From: Hyphomicrobium_A sp964405975 | GTDB lineage: Bacteria > Pseudomonadota > Alphaproteobacteria > Rhizobiales > Hyphomicrobiaceae | Assembly (NCBI GenBank): GCA_964405975.1 | Contig: CAYOPW010000019.1 | Location: 1-43,144, forward strand | Direction of reading: 5' to 3' | DNA: 43,144 nucleotides | Shown here: in pieces, positions 36,147 to 43,144 of the stretch | Layout: each line of letters opens with the position of its first letter | Position numbering within the stretch: position 1 is the stretch's first letter | The notes under the pieces: model-generated | The model's database searches: none | What the model was told of the DNA's origin: nothing | The model's input: the letters and a program-made list of their open reading frames with translations, nothing else | Position numbers and translations under genes: made by a program

Positions 36147-36611
36147 ATGTTTTGGCATTGCCGTGTACGCCGGTTAACCGGCCTTGCTTGCCTGCTGGTT
36201 GCGTTCGCTTGGGCCATTCCCGGCGCGGCACAAACCGACGGCATCGTGCCCGTAAAGCTCGGCTTGAACTCGATGAGCAAGTCCGAACAGGCAACGCTGT
36301 GGAAAAGGGTTGAGCAGTACGCCACTGTCGATGCGCTGCAGGAATTCTGCGGCCGCAAGCTGAACCTTCGGCGACGTGCTTGGAAAGCCGTTGGCACTTG
36401 CGTTACGCGATCTTCGTTTCGAAAAGTGCTCCGCGTTTTCCGCTCAAAGAAGGCCAAGTTCGTCAAAGAGTGGGAAGCCGTGCACGGCGAACCTGAGCGC
36501 AAAAAGGAACTGTGCGACGCTTGGAAAACGAAGTTGCGCGAATATGCGCGCATCATCAGCGGCCAAATTTCTGAGGCGGCAAACCTATGCCGTTCGTGCA
36601 TTTTCTGCTGA
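36147..36611 (+). CDS. Small secreted Cys-containing hypothetical protein
   Basis: I do not recognise this 154-residue protein. It has a signal peptide (RRLTGLACLLVAFAWAIPGAAQ, cleavage probably after GAA or AQ). The mature part is basic and probably helical, with AWKAVGTCVTRSSFRKVLRVF and a charged helix KKAKFVKEWEAVHGEPERKK. It carries six cysteines (FCGRK, GTCVT, ELCDA and the terminal NLCRSCIFC), an even number compatible with three disulfides in the periplasm. The ribosome-binding site is weak (GGGG about 8 bases before the ATG). It is convergent with the extensin-like gene, with about 55 bases between. Confidence 0.68.
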   Translation: MFWHCRVRRLTGLACLLVAFAWAIPGAAQTDGIVPVKLGLNSMSKSEQATLWKRVEQYATVDALQEFCGRKLNLRRRAWKAVGTCVTRSSFRKVLRVFRSKKAKFVKEWEAVHGEPERKKELCDAWKTKLREYARIISGQISEAANLCRSCIFC

Positions 36612-36665
36612 CGTCCACGCTGAGTGGGGCCATGTAGCCCCTCTAATATCACCCTTGCAGCGCGC

Positions 36666-37334
36666 CTATTTGCACACGCGACGCTCGCCATACCGGCCGC
36701 GGCGCATAAGATCGACGTGGAAGTGGTCGTGGTGATTGCTGTCGTAGTTGGGGCCCAGAACGGTTGTAAATTGGGCACACGCACCCTTGTGAACCGCGCG
36801 CAAAAATGCCCGCTCGCTCCAGCTACCGCGCCAGCCCTGCTTCACCGATATGCGCCTCCCGTCGGTCAGGACGAACGCTGAAACGTCGAGCGCGTTGGCG
36901 TGGCCATGCTCGGACAAGTTCCCCCCAACCTTGTTGTTCATCGGCCTGCAGGCATAGGACGCGGCCACCGTGATCTCAGCAACCGAGGCGCCAAAGTTGC
37001 GCCGTGCTGCCGGCTCGATCACCGTCGCTACCCATCGATCGACTTGCGGAACCATCGGGCAGCGCAAAAGCGCTGCAGGCTTTAGGCGCACGCGGCCACC
37101 GTTCGCAGCCGCCATCTCGAAGGGCCGCTCAGCCCCGCAAGCGCTCGGACCACCCAGCGCCGAACGGGCACGAATGTAAGGAGTTTGGTGCACTAAGCCC
37201 GAAGCGAGGCAGGCGCGCTCTTCGTCAGCGCGCCACGGCTCGTGCTTGGCCACAAAATACGGGCCCGTGCTGCAGCTCGGCAACAGGACCAAGCCAGCCA
37301 GACCCAGAACTATACGAATACGAATGAATGGCAT
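36666..37334 (-). CDS. Extensin-like domain lipoprotein
   Basis: The product is 222 residues. A lipoprotein signal (GLAGLVLLPSCSTG, lipobox Cys21) is followed by an extensin-like C-terminal domain. Metallopeptidase-type motifs are SEHGHANALDVSAF (His143, His145, Asp150) and HHDHFHVDL (His204, His206), as in the zinc D,D-peptidase/VanY-like fold. Disulfide-type cysteines occur throughout (ACLASG, SACGAE, RCPMVP, ACRPMN, ACAQF, VCK). Bacterial members are presumed to act on the cell wall in the periplasm, but the substrate is not established. It is transcribed on the minus strand from the 415-base spacer. Confidence 0.88.
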   Translation of the reverse strand: MPFIRIRIVLGLAGLVLLPSCSTGPYFVAKHEPWRADEERACLASGLVHQTPYIRARSALGGPSACGAERPFEMAAANGGRVRLKPAALLRCPMVPQVDRWVATVIEPAARRNFGASVAEITVAASYACRPMNNKVGGNLSEHGHANALDVSAFVLTDGRRISVKQGWRGSWSERAFLRAVHKGACAQFTTVLGPNYDSNHHDHFHVDLMRRGRYGERRVCK

Positions 37335-37749
37335 CAGATGGGAACGTTACGCGCGCTAACCCTAATGGCTCGTGAATCCCATCTTTCCCATGCTTCTAAT
37401 GGCCTTTAATTCAGGCCGATTTTCGACAGCCAGCGGGGCGATTCGCGGCCTCGGACTGCAACGTTATCCACAGCTAGTACGTCCTTTCGGCCCGATTTAC
37501 CCAGACCTGCAAAGGTTATCCTGTTAATAATTTGCTCGCTCGAAGTTGCACGCTTCGGGCATTGGGTACCAAAAGGTGCCTACGCGTATGTGTAAGTGTA
37601 CTGAGAGTATTGCGTATCTGCGTCTTGGCCCCGGTTTGGGTTCTCTGCAGGCCTCGTGACAACCCCCGCGTTTGTCTTTCGAGACTGCACGAGGACGTGC
37701 CGGGGTCTCGTAGCTGCAAGGCCACACACGCAGGCAACAGCTTTCAATC
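37335..37749. other. Spacer of 415 bases with a DnaA-box-like site and a hairpin
   Basis: There is no supported protein gene. TTATCCACA at 37464-37472 is a perfect DnaA-box consensus, and TTATCCTGT at about 37515-37523 is a poor second copy. A hairpin at 37680-37710 pairs CGAGAC+GCACG with CGTGC+GTCTCG around an AGGA loop, with a 1-by-4 internal loop. That hairpin is about 40 bases downstream of the minus-strand hydrolase stop but lacks a T-run. A small RNA is possible but unproven. Confidence 0.45.
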
Positions 37750-38505
37750 TCATGGGCGCTGAGCGAGAAATTCGACCACGGCCTCCTTATAGGCCCGGTC
37801 GCCGACCGCCTTCATATGATCGCGACCCTCGATCTCCAGTGCGCGCGCGCCTGGGATCAAGTCGGCTAACCCCTTTGCCGAACCGCCAATTACGTCCTTC
37901 TCCCCTACAACAACCAGGACCGGGCAGGTAAGGCGGCCAAGATCCTCCGCCGTGATAGGCGCCCGGGCAGAGCGAATGCAGGCGGCGAGCGCCTTGAGAT
38001 CGCTGCCTGTTTGCTCGGCAAAGGCGCGGAAAGTGCGCGCGGTCTGGTTCGTAACATCATCGATGCTTTCGGCCTCGAGTGCACGCGCGACCGGCCCCGT
38101 GCCCGCCACGCCGCGCACCATGTTGAGGCCAAGTCCTGCAAATATGAGGCTTCTAGCGCGCTGCGAGTGGGCAATGGCCAAAAAGGCGGAAATGCGCGCG
38201 CCCATCGAATAGCCCATGACGTCCGCGGCCTCGATCTTGAGGTGATCGAGAAGTCGGCGCGCGTCTTCCGCCATCAACGGCGCCCCATAGTCGTCTGTCG
38301 AATAGAGCTTAGCACTACGACCGTGACCGCGATTGTCATATGCAATGACGCGACGTCCTGCCGCCGTCAGTGTCTGGACCCAACCGGTGTCGATCCAATT
38401 GGTCGCCACATTGGAGGCAAACCCGTGGATGAGGAGAACTGGATCACCCGCCCCCTCATCGACGTAGGCGATCTCGACGCCATCAGAATCGAACGTGTGC
38501 AACAA
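37750..38505 (-). CDS. Alpha/beta hydrolase
   Basis: The protein has 251 residues and the classic alpha/beta hydrolase order: VLLIHGFASN (24-33), YDNRGHGRSA, the nucleophile elbow GYSMGA with Ser100, the acid in VVVGEKDVIGG, and the histidine in EGRDHMKAVGD. There is no signal peptide. It resembles the BioH/haloperoxidase-like branch of small esterases, but the substrate cannot be inferred. It is divergent from the zinc-finger gene, with 108 bases between the starts. Confidence 0.9.
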   Translation of the reverse strand: MLHTFDSDGVEIAYVDEGAGDPVLLIHGFASNVATNWIDTGWVQTLTAAGRRVIAYDNRGHGRSAKLYSTDDYGAPLMAEDARRLLDHLKIEAADVMGYSMGARISAFLAIAHSQRARSLIFAGLGLNMVRGVAGTGPVARALEAESIDDVTNQTARTFRAFAEQTGSDLKALAACIRSARAPITAEDLGRLTCPVLVVVGEKDVIGGSAKGLADLIPGARALEIEGRDHMKAVGDRAYKEAVVEFLAQRP

Positions 38506-38613
38506 CTTGGTCCCTTGAGGCTTGAGTTCACGCCGGCCACACCCCTATCATTTCGGAACTGTGGCGGCTATCGTCCGCGCTGTAGCCGTTTGAACATCCC
38601 CTAGGCGGAAAGT

Positions 38614-38865
38614 ATGACTGAAAACGTCGTCCCCCACCTTGCCAACGATCAAGGCGTCGAGAAGATCTTCATAGGTGTACGCGAGCTGAACTGCATGGGC
38701 GCGCGCAAGCCGTTCGATCACCCGCACGTGTATCTCGACATGGGCGATGACGGACAGATCCTATGCCCGTATTGCTCGACTCTCTTCATCCACGATCCGC
38801 GTCTGACGGCTGACGAGTCAGACCCCAAGGGCTGCCTCGTCAATCTCGTGGAGGATTTCGACTGA
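38614..38865 (+). CDS. CHCC zinc-finger domain protein
   Basis: This 83-residue protein belongs to the zf-CHCC family, related to the mitochondrial complex I accessory subunit NDUFS6. Zinc ligands are visible as Cys27 (ELNCMGA), His36 or His38 (FDHPHVYL), and Cys51/Cys54 (ILCPYCSTLF). The family is usual in alphaproteobacteria, where the role is not fully defined; an accessory role for respiratory complex I has been proposed from homology. GGCGGAAAG precedes the ATG. The FAD monooxygenase follows 28 bases later, so they may be cotranscribed. Confidence 0.93.
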   Translation: MTENVVPHLANDQGVEKIFIGVRELNCMGARKPFDHPHVYLDMGDDGQILCPYCSTLFIHDPRLTADESDPKGCLVNLVEDFD

Positions 38866-38893
38866 CGCCCTGCGCTCCCTACCGCAAAGTGAC

Positions 38894-40138
38894 ATGAGCG
38901 TGCCGCGCACCCATACGTCGGCAAACGAGAATGCCAAAGCGGCTTTAGAGAACGCGCGCAAAGATCTCACACATCCCGTGCTCATCGCTGGCGGCGGTAT
39001 CGGCGGGCTCGCCGCAGCGGTGGCGCTCGCGCGGCGCGGAATTGCCTCGCATGTCTTAGAGCGGCGCGCAGCTTTCCACGAAGAGGGCGCCGGCATCCAG
39101 ATTGGTCCCAACGGTACACGCATCTTGCGCCTCTTGGGCGTGGCGGAAGCTCTTCGCCGCCACGTTACGGCGCCGGAGTCGATCTGCGTGCGTGACGGGA
39201 CGATCGGCGACGAACTTGCCTGCCTGCCGCTCGGCCACTGGATCGCATCGCGCCACGGTGCACCCTATTGGGTGGCCCATCGCAGCGACTTGCATGCAGC
39301 TCTTTTGCGTACTGCCCGCGGTGAGCCTCTCGTCACCCTATCATTGGGATTCGATGTCACAGACATTGCGACAGACCGCCAGTTGGTCGCTGTCACTTCC
39401 ACAGACGGACGGACCTCGACAGGCAAGGCTCTAATTGCAGCAGATGGTATTTGGTCGACCACAAGAAGCTTGCAATTTGACCCGCGCGTACCCCGCTTTT
39501 TCGGCAAGAGCGCAGCGCGAACCGTGCTCGCCATGGATGCCGTTCCCCAATCTCTTCGCCAGAACCAGACTACCATGTGGCTCTTCCCCGGCGCGCACAT
39601 TGTGCATTATCCCGTGGCGAGCAGCTGTGAGCTCGCACTCGTTGCGATCGTCAATGACACACATGATGACAAGGAGTGGAGCGCACCGATCCCAGCAAAT
39701 TGGGTGCAGCAGCACGTGCCGCCATGCGCACAGCCACTGACCGATTTGATTGAGGCGGCGCAGTCCTGGAAACGGTGGACCCTGCACACGCTGCCTGTCG
39801 CGCGAACGTGGTCTCGCGGGCCAGTTGCCTTGCTCGGGGATGCCGCGCACCCCGTGCTGCCGTTTCTGGCGCAAGGCGGCGTGCTTGCACTGGAAGACGC
39901 CGCCGTCCTCGCTGACGCGTTACACCGCTTCGAAACTGACGTGCCGGCCGCGCTCACATGGTATGGTCGCCAGCGGCGTGGTCGGGCCGCCAGCGTTGCC
40001 GCTGCTTCCCGCCAGAACGGCCGCATTTATCATCTCTCAGGCCCGCTCGCGCAGGCGCGCAATCTGGCGCTGCGATCAATTTCTTCGCAGCGGCTCATGG
40101 CGCGCTATGATTGGCTTTATGGCTGGCGGCCGGATTAG
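38894..40138 (+). CDS. FAD-dependent monooxygenase (salicylate hydroxylase-like)
   Basis: The protein has 414 residues and is a class A flavoprotein hydroxylase. The Rossmann FAD motif VLIAGGGIGGLAAAVALARRG begins at residue 29 (glycines 33-38). A DG-type motif lies in ALIAADGIWSTTR, and the second FAD motif is VALLGDAAHPVLPFLAQGG near residue 320. It resembles 3-hydroxybenzoate/salicylate hydroxylases and, less closely, ubiquinone-synthesis hydroxylases. The N-terminal 28 residues before the Rossmann strand are longer than usual and the ribosome-binding site is weak, so a later start is possible. The substrate is unknown. Confidence 0.9.
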   Translation: MSVPRTHTSANENAKAALENARKDLTHPVLIAGGGIGGLAAAVALARRGIASHVLERRAAFHEEGAGIQIGPNGTRILRLLGVAEALRRHVTAPESICVRDGTIGDELACLPLGHWIASRHGAPYWVAHRSDLHAALLRTARGEPLVTLSLGFDVTDIATDRQLVAVTSTDGRTSTGKALIAADGIWSTTRSLQFDPRVPRFFGKSAARTVLAMDAVPQSLRQNQTTMWLFPGAHIVHYPVASSCELALVAIVNDTHDDKEWSAPIPANWVQQHVPPCAQPLTDLIEAAQSWKRWTLHTLPVARTWSRGPVALLGDAAHPVLPFLAQGGVLALEDAAVLADALHRFETDVPAALTWYGRQRRGRAASVAAASRQNGRIYHLSGPLAQARNLALRSISSQRLMARYDWLYGWRPD

Positions 40139-40332
40139 CCAGGCGGGTGAGATTGTATTGGCTGAGGACACCAACGTGTCAGCCGTGTTCGGCATATGGA
40201 AACCGTACTCCGCTGAAGTCAGTGACCATATTGGAACTCGTTGATGAACAACGCAATTCTGCGGAACAGATTGTCCCCGAGCACATCACAAGCCCATGAC
40301 TGCCTTCAATGACGCTAGCAGCGGGTCATTCG

Positions 40333-40821
40333 TCACTGGACCTCACCGATAATGTAACGGGCAATGGCGCTCTCACGCACCCCCTTCTCGCTCCGCGCCC
40401 AACCGCGCACCGAGACACCGGCCTCATGCACCGTGTTAGGGTCGCCCGACACCAAAGGGTGCCACCAAGCAAGTTCCCGCCCTTCCGCGAGGCGCCTATA
40501 AGCGCAGCTCTCGGGCAGCCAGGTCAGCTCGCGCACATTTTCCGGAGTAATCACCTCGCAGTCGGCCACGCGGGTATGCCGTTTCTTGTAATCACTGCAG
40601 CGGCACGAGCCCACGTCGAGCAGACGGCAAGCAAGACGCGTGAGATATACGTCGCTTGTATCTTCGTCCTCGACCTTGAGGAGACAGCACTGCCCGCAGC
40701 CATCGCAAAGGGATTCCCACTCGTCCTGCGACATGGCTTCAAGTGGCTTGACCTCCCAGAACGGCTTGGTGTCCGGCGGCGGCGGCTTTCCCCGCTTGCG
40801 TTTGTTTTTAGGACAGCTCAT
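40333..40821 (-). CDS. YcgN-type cysteine-cluster protein (UPF0260)
   Basis: The protein is 162 residues and matches the YcgN/UPF0260 family. It has the CxxCxxCC cluster in LCDGCGQCCLLKVED (Cys39, 42, 45, 46) and further cysteines in LACRLLDVGSCRCSDY, ADCEVIT and ESCAYRRL. These could bind zinc or an Fe-S cluster. The N-terminus is basic and proline-rich. The function is not established; the context gives no clue. It is convergent with the monooxygenase, about 195 bases apart, and the tRNA gene lies upstream. Confidence 0.93.
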   Translation of the reverse strand: MSCPKNKRKRGKPPPPDTKPFWEVKPLEAMSQDEWESLCDGCGQCCLLKVEDEDTSDVYLTRLACRLLDVGSCRCSDYKKRHTRVADCEVITPENVRELTWLPESCAYRRLAEGRELAWWHPLVSGDPNTVHEAGVSVRGWARSEKGVRESAIARYIIGEVQ

Positions 40822-40995
40822 GAGCCTTTCGCGTCGTCCCCGCGGTTGAATGTGAGCCTTGTTGCAATGACTAGCTTGGACCGTTGCCGATCATCTAACA
40901 TGCTACAGATAATTGGAAAACGGCGAGCCCAGAAAGCTTAAGTCCCTGCTGCGATCCAGATTTGACGATTACCTATTTGGCCGCAGAAGCGCGTT

Positions 40996-41082
40996 TGGTG
41001 CGGACGGCGGGAGTCGAACCCGCACGGCGTTGCCGCCTCAGGATTTTAAGTCCTGTGTGTCTACCAGTTTCACCACGTCCGC
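40996..41082 (-). tRNA. tRNA-Leu (anticodon UAA)
   Basis: On the minus strand the acceptor stem GCGGACG pairs with CGTCCGC, followed by A73 and an encoded CCA (40996-40998). The anticodon arm is AGGACTTAAAATCCT with anticodon TAA. The long variable arm GAGGCGGCAACGCCGT identifies a class II tRNA, and the T arm has GGTTCGACTCC. It reads UUA and, by wobble, UUG codons. Confidence 0.97.
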
Positions 41083-41129
41083 GAGGCCGACCGTTATGGG
41101 CAAGGTCGATCTCATAATCAATGCAGCAT

Positions 41130-41840
41130 TCAACTTGCTTTCCGGCCGAAGCGAATAGCACCAATCAGCAGCAAGTAAAGCGTCACCGAGTTTAAGATAT
41201 GCCAAAGGAAATGGGTGCCGATGGCGTGGCCGTCCAGCCGGGTGAGCCCACAGGTGTCCCAATCGAGCGACCGGAACGTCAGCGAAAACAGGAACACGAC
41301 GCCGGCAGAGAGGACGTAACTCCCTGCAGGATTGCGCCGGGCCGCGAGCGCCGCACCAATGCCGAGCATAGCGATGAGCGCCGGCACATAGCCCAGAGAC
41401 CCATTGAAGCATGGGCCGCTTGAGACTTCCGTCATAGCAAGCGGTTCGGTGCAATGGATATTGCCGACCGCCTGAAGCGCCCAAACAAAAAGGCCGACAC
41501 CGGCTGCGACGGCAAGCCAGTGGAGACGCAGAAAGCGGCACAGCGCATACGCCAGATAGACCACCATGAAGACGCCAATGGGGATGACGTCGGCCTGCGC
41601 CGCCCACGCGGTTGCAAAGGTATGAAACAGGAAGCTGCCGATACCAACGATGGCAACGAGCAAAATAAGCCCGGCTTCGACGACATCCCGTTCTTGACGC
41701 GGCAGGCGAAAGTAGGCGATGGCGGCGAAGAGTGCGGCAAGTAGAAATGCTCCGTTAGAAATGGCGTTGAAGGGCTCGGCCCAAAACGCGGGATCGTGAC
41801 CGCGCTCGCAATAGCGGTAGATTTTCTGGCCCCAATCCAT
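41130..41840 (-). CDS. Ceramidase-family (CREST) integral membrane protein
   Basis: The product is 236 residues with about seven transmembrane helices. It matches the alkaline ceramidase family (CREST superfamily). The zinc-site residues are all present with the eukaryotic spacing: Ser69 and His73 in GSFLFHTF, Asp84 in AAQADVIPI, and His210/His214 in GTHFLWHIL. N-terminal YCER and FWAEPFNAISNGA correspond to the region of human ACER3 that binds calcium. Bacterial members are little studied; a lipid amidase activity is inferred. It starts 18 bases after aspS, suggesting cotranscription. Confidence 0.88.
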   Translation of the reverse strand: MDWGQKIYRYCERGHDPAFWAEPFNAISNGAFLLAALFAAIAYFRLPRQERDVVEAGLILLVAIVGIGSFLFHTFATAWAAQADVIPIGVFMVVYLAYALCRFLRLHWLAVAAGVGLFVWALQAVGNIHCTEPLAMTEVSSGPCFNGSLGYVPALIAMLGIGAALAARRNPAGSYVLSAGVVFLFSLTFRSLDWDTCGLTRLDGHAIGTHFLWHILNSVTLYLLLIGAIRFGRKAS

Positions 41841-41858
41841 GCTACCCCCAATCGCGCG

Positions 41859-43144
41859 CTAAGCCTTCTTCTCTGGTGGCGCAGCAATGCGGATGTGCAG
41901 CTCGCGCAGATGCTTGGCGTGCACTTGCGATGGCGCGCCCATTAGCAAGTCTTCGGCCTGCTGGTTCATGGGGAACATGATGACGTCGCGCAGGTTAGTG
42001 GCGCCGGCCAACAGCATGACGATGCGATCGATACCAGGCGCTATTCCGCCATGCGGCGGTGCCCCACATTGTAGCGCCTTCAACATGCCGCCGAACTCGG
42101 TTTCAAGAACGTCAGGCGGATGGCCCGCTATCGCAAACGTCTTGTACATGACGTCCGGTAAGTGATTGCGGATGGCGCCGGACGACAGCTCCACGCCATT
42201 ACACACGATATCGTACTGCCAGGCCTTGAGCGCCAATAGATCTTCTGTCGACTTTGCCGCTTCCAATGCTGCCATGCCGCCTTGCGGTGCGGAGAACGGG
42301 TTATGGGAGAACTGAATCTTCTCTTCGTCCTCATTCCACTCGTACATGGGATAGTCGACGATCCAGCAGAACGCGAAGCGGTCCTCGTCGATGAGCTTGA
42401 GTTCCTCGCCGATCTTGGTACGCGCCTCACCGGCAAACTTGTGGAATTTCGACGGGTTCCCGGCAGCGAAGAAGACAGCATCGCCCGCCTTGAGACCGAG
42501 CTGTTCTCGAATTGCTTTCGAACGTTCCGGCCCGAGATTCTTGCCGACCGGCCCTGCGGCCTCATCCTCGCGAAAAAAGATGTAAGCAAGCCCAGGCTGG
42601 CCCTCACCCTGTGCCCAAGAGTTCATGCGGTCGCAGAACGCCCTCGAGCCGCCACCCGGTGCTGGGATCGCCCACACGCGCACCTTGGGGTCCTTGTCAA
42701 TCATGCCGGCAAAGATTTTGAAACCTGAGCCACGGAAATGCTCGGTGACGTCTTGCATTTCAATTGGATTGCGCAGGTCGGGCTTGTCGGTGCCGTACTT
42801 GGCAATTGCCTCATCGAAGGGGATGCGTGGGAATGGGCTGTTCACCGGCTTGCCCTTGGCGAACTCTTCGAACACACCGTGCATGACCGGCTCGATAGCT
42901 GCGAACACGTCGTCTTGCGTAACGAAGCTCATTTCGACGTCGAGCTGATAGAACTCGCCAGGTGAGCGGTCGGCCCGCGCGTCCTCATCGCGAAAGCATG
43001 GCGCGATCTGGAAATAGCGGTCGAAGCCCGCAATCATGATCAGCTGCTTGAACTGCTGCGGCGCTTGGGGCAAGGCATAGAACTTCCCCGGATGCATGCG
43101 CGAGGGGACAAGAAAGTCGCGCGCACCTTCCGGCGATGAGGCCG
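41859..43144 (-). CDS. aspS: Aspartate--tRNA ligase (3' part; truncated by window edge)
   Basis: This is the C-terminal 428 or so residues of a bacterial-type class IIb aspartyl-tRNA synthetase; the N-terminal anticodon-binding domain lies beyond the right edge. Visible are SPEGARDFLVPSRMHPGKFYALPQAPQQ (in two overlapping parts), class II motif 2 FQIAPCFRDEDARADR, the bacterial insertion (GAD) domain around DAVFFAAGNPSKFHKFAGEAR, and motif 3 GIAPGIDRIVMLL. The reading frame is open through to the edge, upstream of the first in-window ATG. Whether it is discriminating or also charges tRNA-Asn cannot be judged here. Confidence 0.97.
   Translation of the reverse strand, partial: ASSPEGARDFLVPSRMHPGKFYALPQAPQQFKQLIMIAGFDRYFQIAPCFRDEDARADRSPGEFYQLDVEMSFVTQDDVFAAIEPVMHGVFEEFAKGKPVNSPFPRIPFDEAIAKYGTDKPDLRNPIEMQDVTEHFRGSGFKIFAGMIDKDPKVRVWAIPAPGGGSRAFCDRMNSWAQGEGQPGLAYIFFREDEAAGPVGKNLGPERSKAIREQLGLKAGDAVFFAAGNPSKFHKFAGEARTKIGEELKLIDEDRFAFCWIVDYPMYEWNEDEEKIQFSHNPFSAPQGGMAALEAAKSTEDLLALKAWQYDIVCNGVELSSGAIRNHLPDVMYKTFAIAGHPPDVLETEFGGMLKALQCGAPPHGGIAPGIDRIVMLLAGATNLRDVIMFPMNQQAEDLLMGAPSQVHAKHLRELHIRIAAPPEKKA

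Noticed and set aside
37464..37472. Replication origin based on the DnaA box
   Set aside because: Only one perfect box and one poor copy, no AT-rich unwinding element and no origin-type neighbours such as hemE, dnaA or parAB; about one such match is expected by chance.
37516..37762. Several short frames on both strands in the 415-base spacer
   Set aside because: They overlap one another, lack ribosome-binding sites, and none has a signal peptide or known motif.
40160..40184. Stem-loop GGCT(GAG)GACAC-CAAC-GTGTC-AGCC after the FAD monooxygenase as a terminator
   Set aside because: The stem has a 3-base bulge and is followed by GTGTTCGG with no T-run; not enough to call it.

Overview
The window is chromosomal DNA from an alphaproteobacterium, most likely of the order Hyphomicrobiales. 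This is inferred from the gene order of the division and cell wall (dcw) cluster with rnpB close to mraZ, the long C-terminal extension of FtsZ, a DUF2852 protein, a secreted extensin-like protein, and the high-GC codon use. I cannot name the genus. I see no phage, insertion sequence, CRISPR array or plasmid functions.

Region 1 (about 270-19150, all minus strand) is a complete, uninterrupted dcw cluster. Read in the direction of transcription it is mraZ, rsmH, ftsL, ftsI, murE, murF, mraY, murD, ftsW, murG, murC, murB, ddl, ftsQ, ftsA, ftsZ. It holds the cytoplasmic mur ligase pathway to UDP-MurNAc-pentapeptide, the lipid I/II steps (mraY, murG), the septal synthase pair (ftsW/ftsI) and the divisome proteins FtsL, FtsQ, FtsA and FtsZ. 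Many junctions overlap by 1-13 bases, so translational coupling is likely. The first 268 bases lie downstream of ftsZ and hold no gene I can support.

Region 2 (about 19150-24310): a 414-base divergent spacer; a plus-strand pair (secreted alpha/beta hydrolase, short DHFR-like protein); a minus-strand secreted Tyr/Pro/Gly-rich protein; the RNase P RNA gene; a secreted CHAP-like protein; and the coupled pair of a cytoplasmic N-acetylmuramoyl-L-alanine amidase and a TerB/J-domain protein.

Region 3 (24518-29631): a fused two-domain 5-oxoprolinase, a secreted pentapeptide-repeat protein, a clear bidirectional terminator, and a DUF2852 membrane protein.

Region 4 (29793-35836, minus strand): a minimal ergothioneine operon (egtB, egtD) followed by a TetR-family regulator, a flavodoxin-fold reductase, and a HAD phosphatase with a carboxylesterase. 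A long perfect inverted repeat lies in the egtB leader region.

Region 5 (36147-43144): a small secreted Cys-containing protein, an extensin-like lipoprotein, a 415-base spacer with a hairpin, an alpha/beta hydrolase, a CHCC zinc-finger protein, an FAD monooxygenase, a YcgN-type cysteine-cluster protein, tRNA-Leu(UAA), a ceramidase-family membrane protein that keeps all five catalytic-site residues, and the C-terminal part of aspS running off the right edge.

Most of the window is housekeeping. No multi-gene system of unknown type is evident. The points most worth a second look are the ceramidase homologue placed behind aspS, the egtB leader inverted repeat, the duplicated Shine-Dalgarno cassette at the murC/murB junction, the shortened DHFR, and the secreted CHAP-like and Cys-containing proteins.
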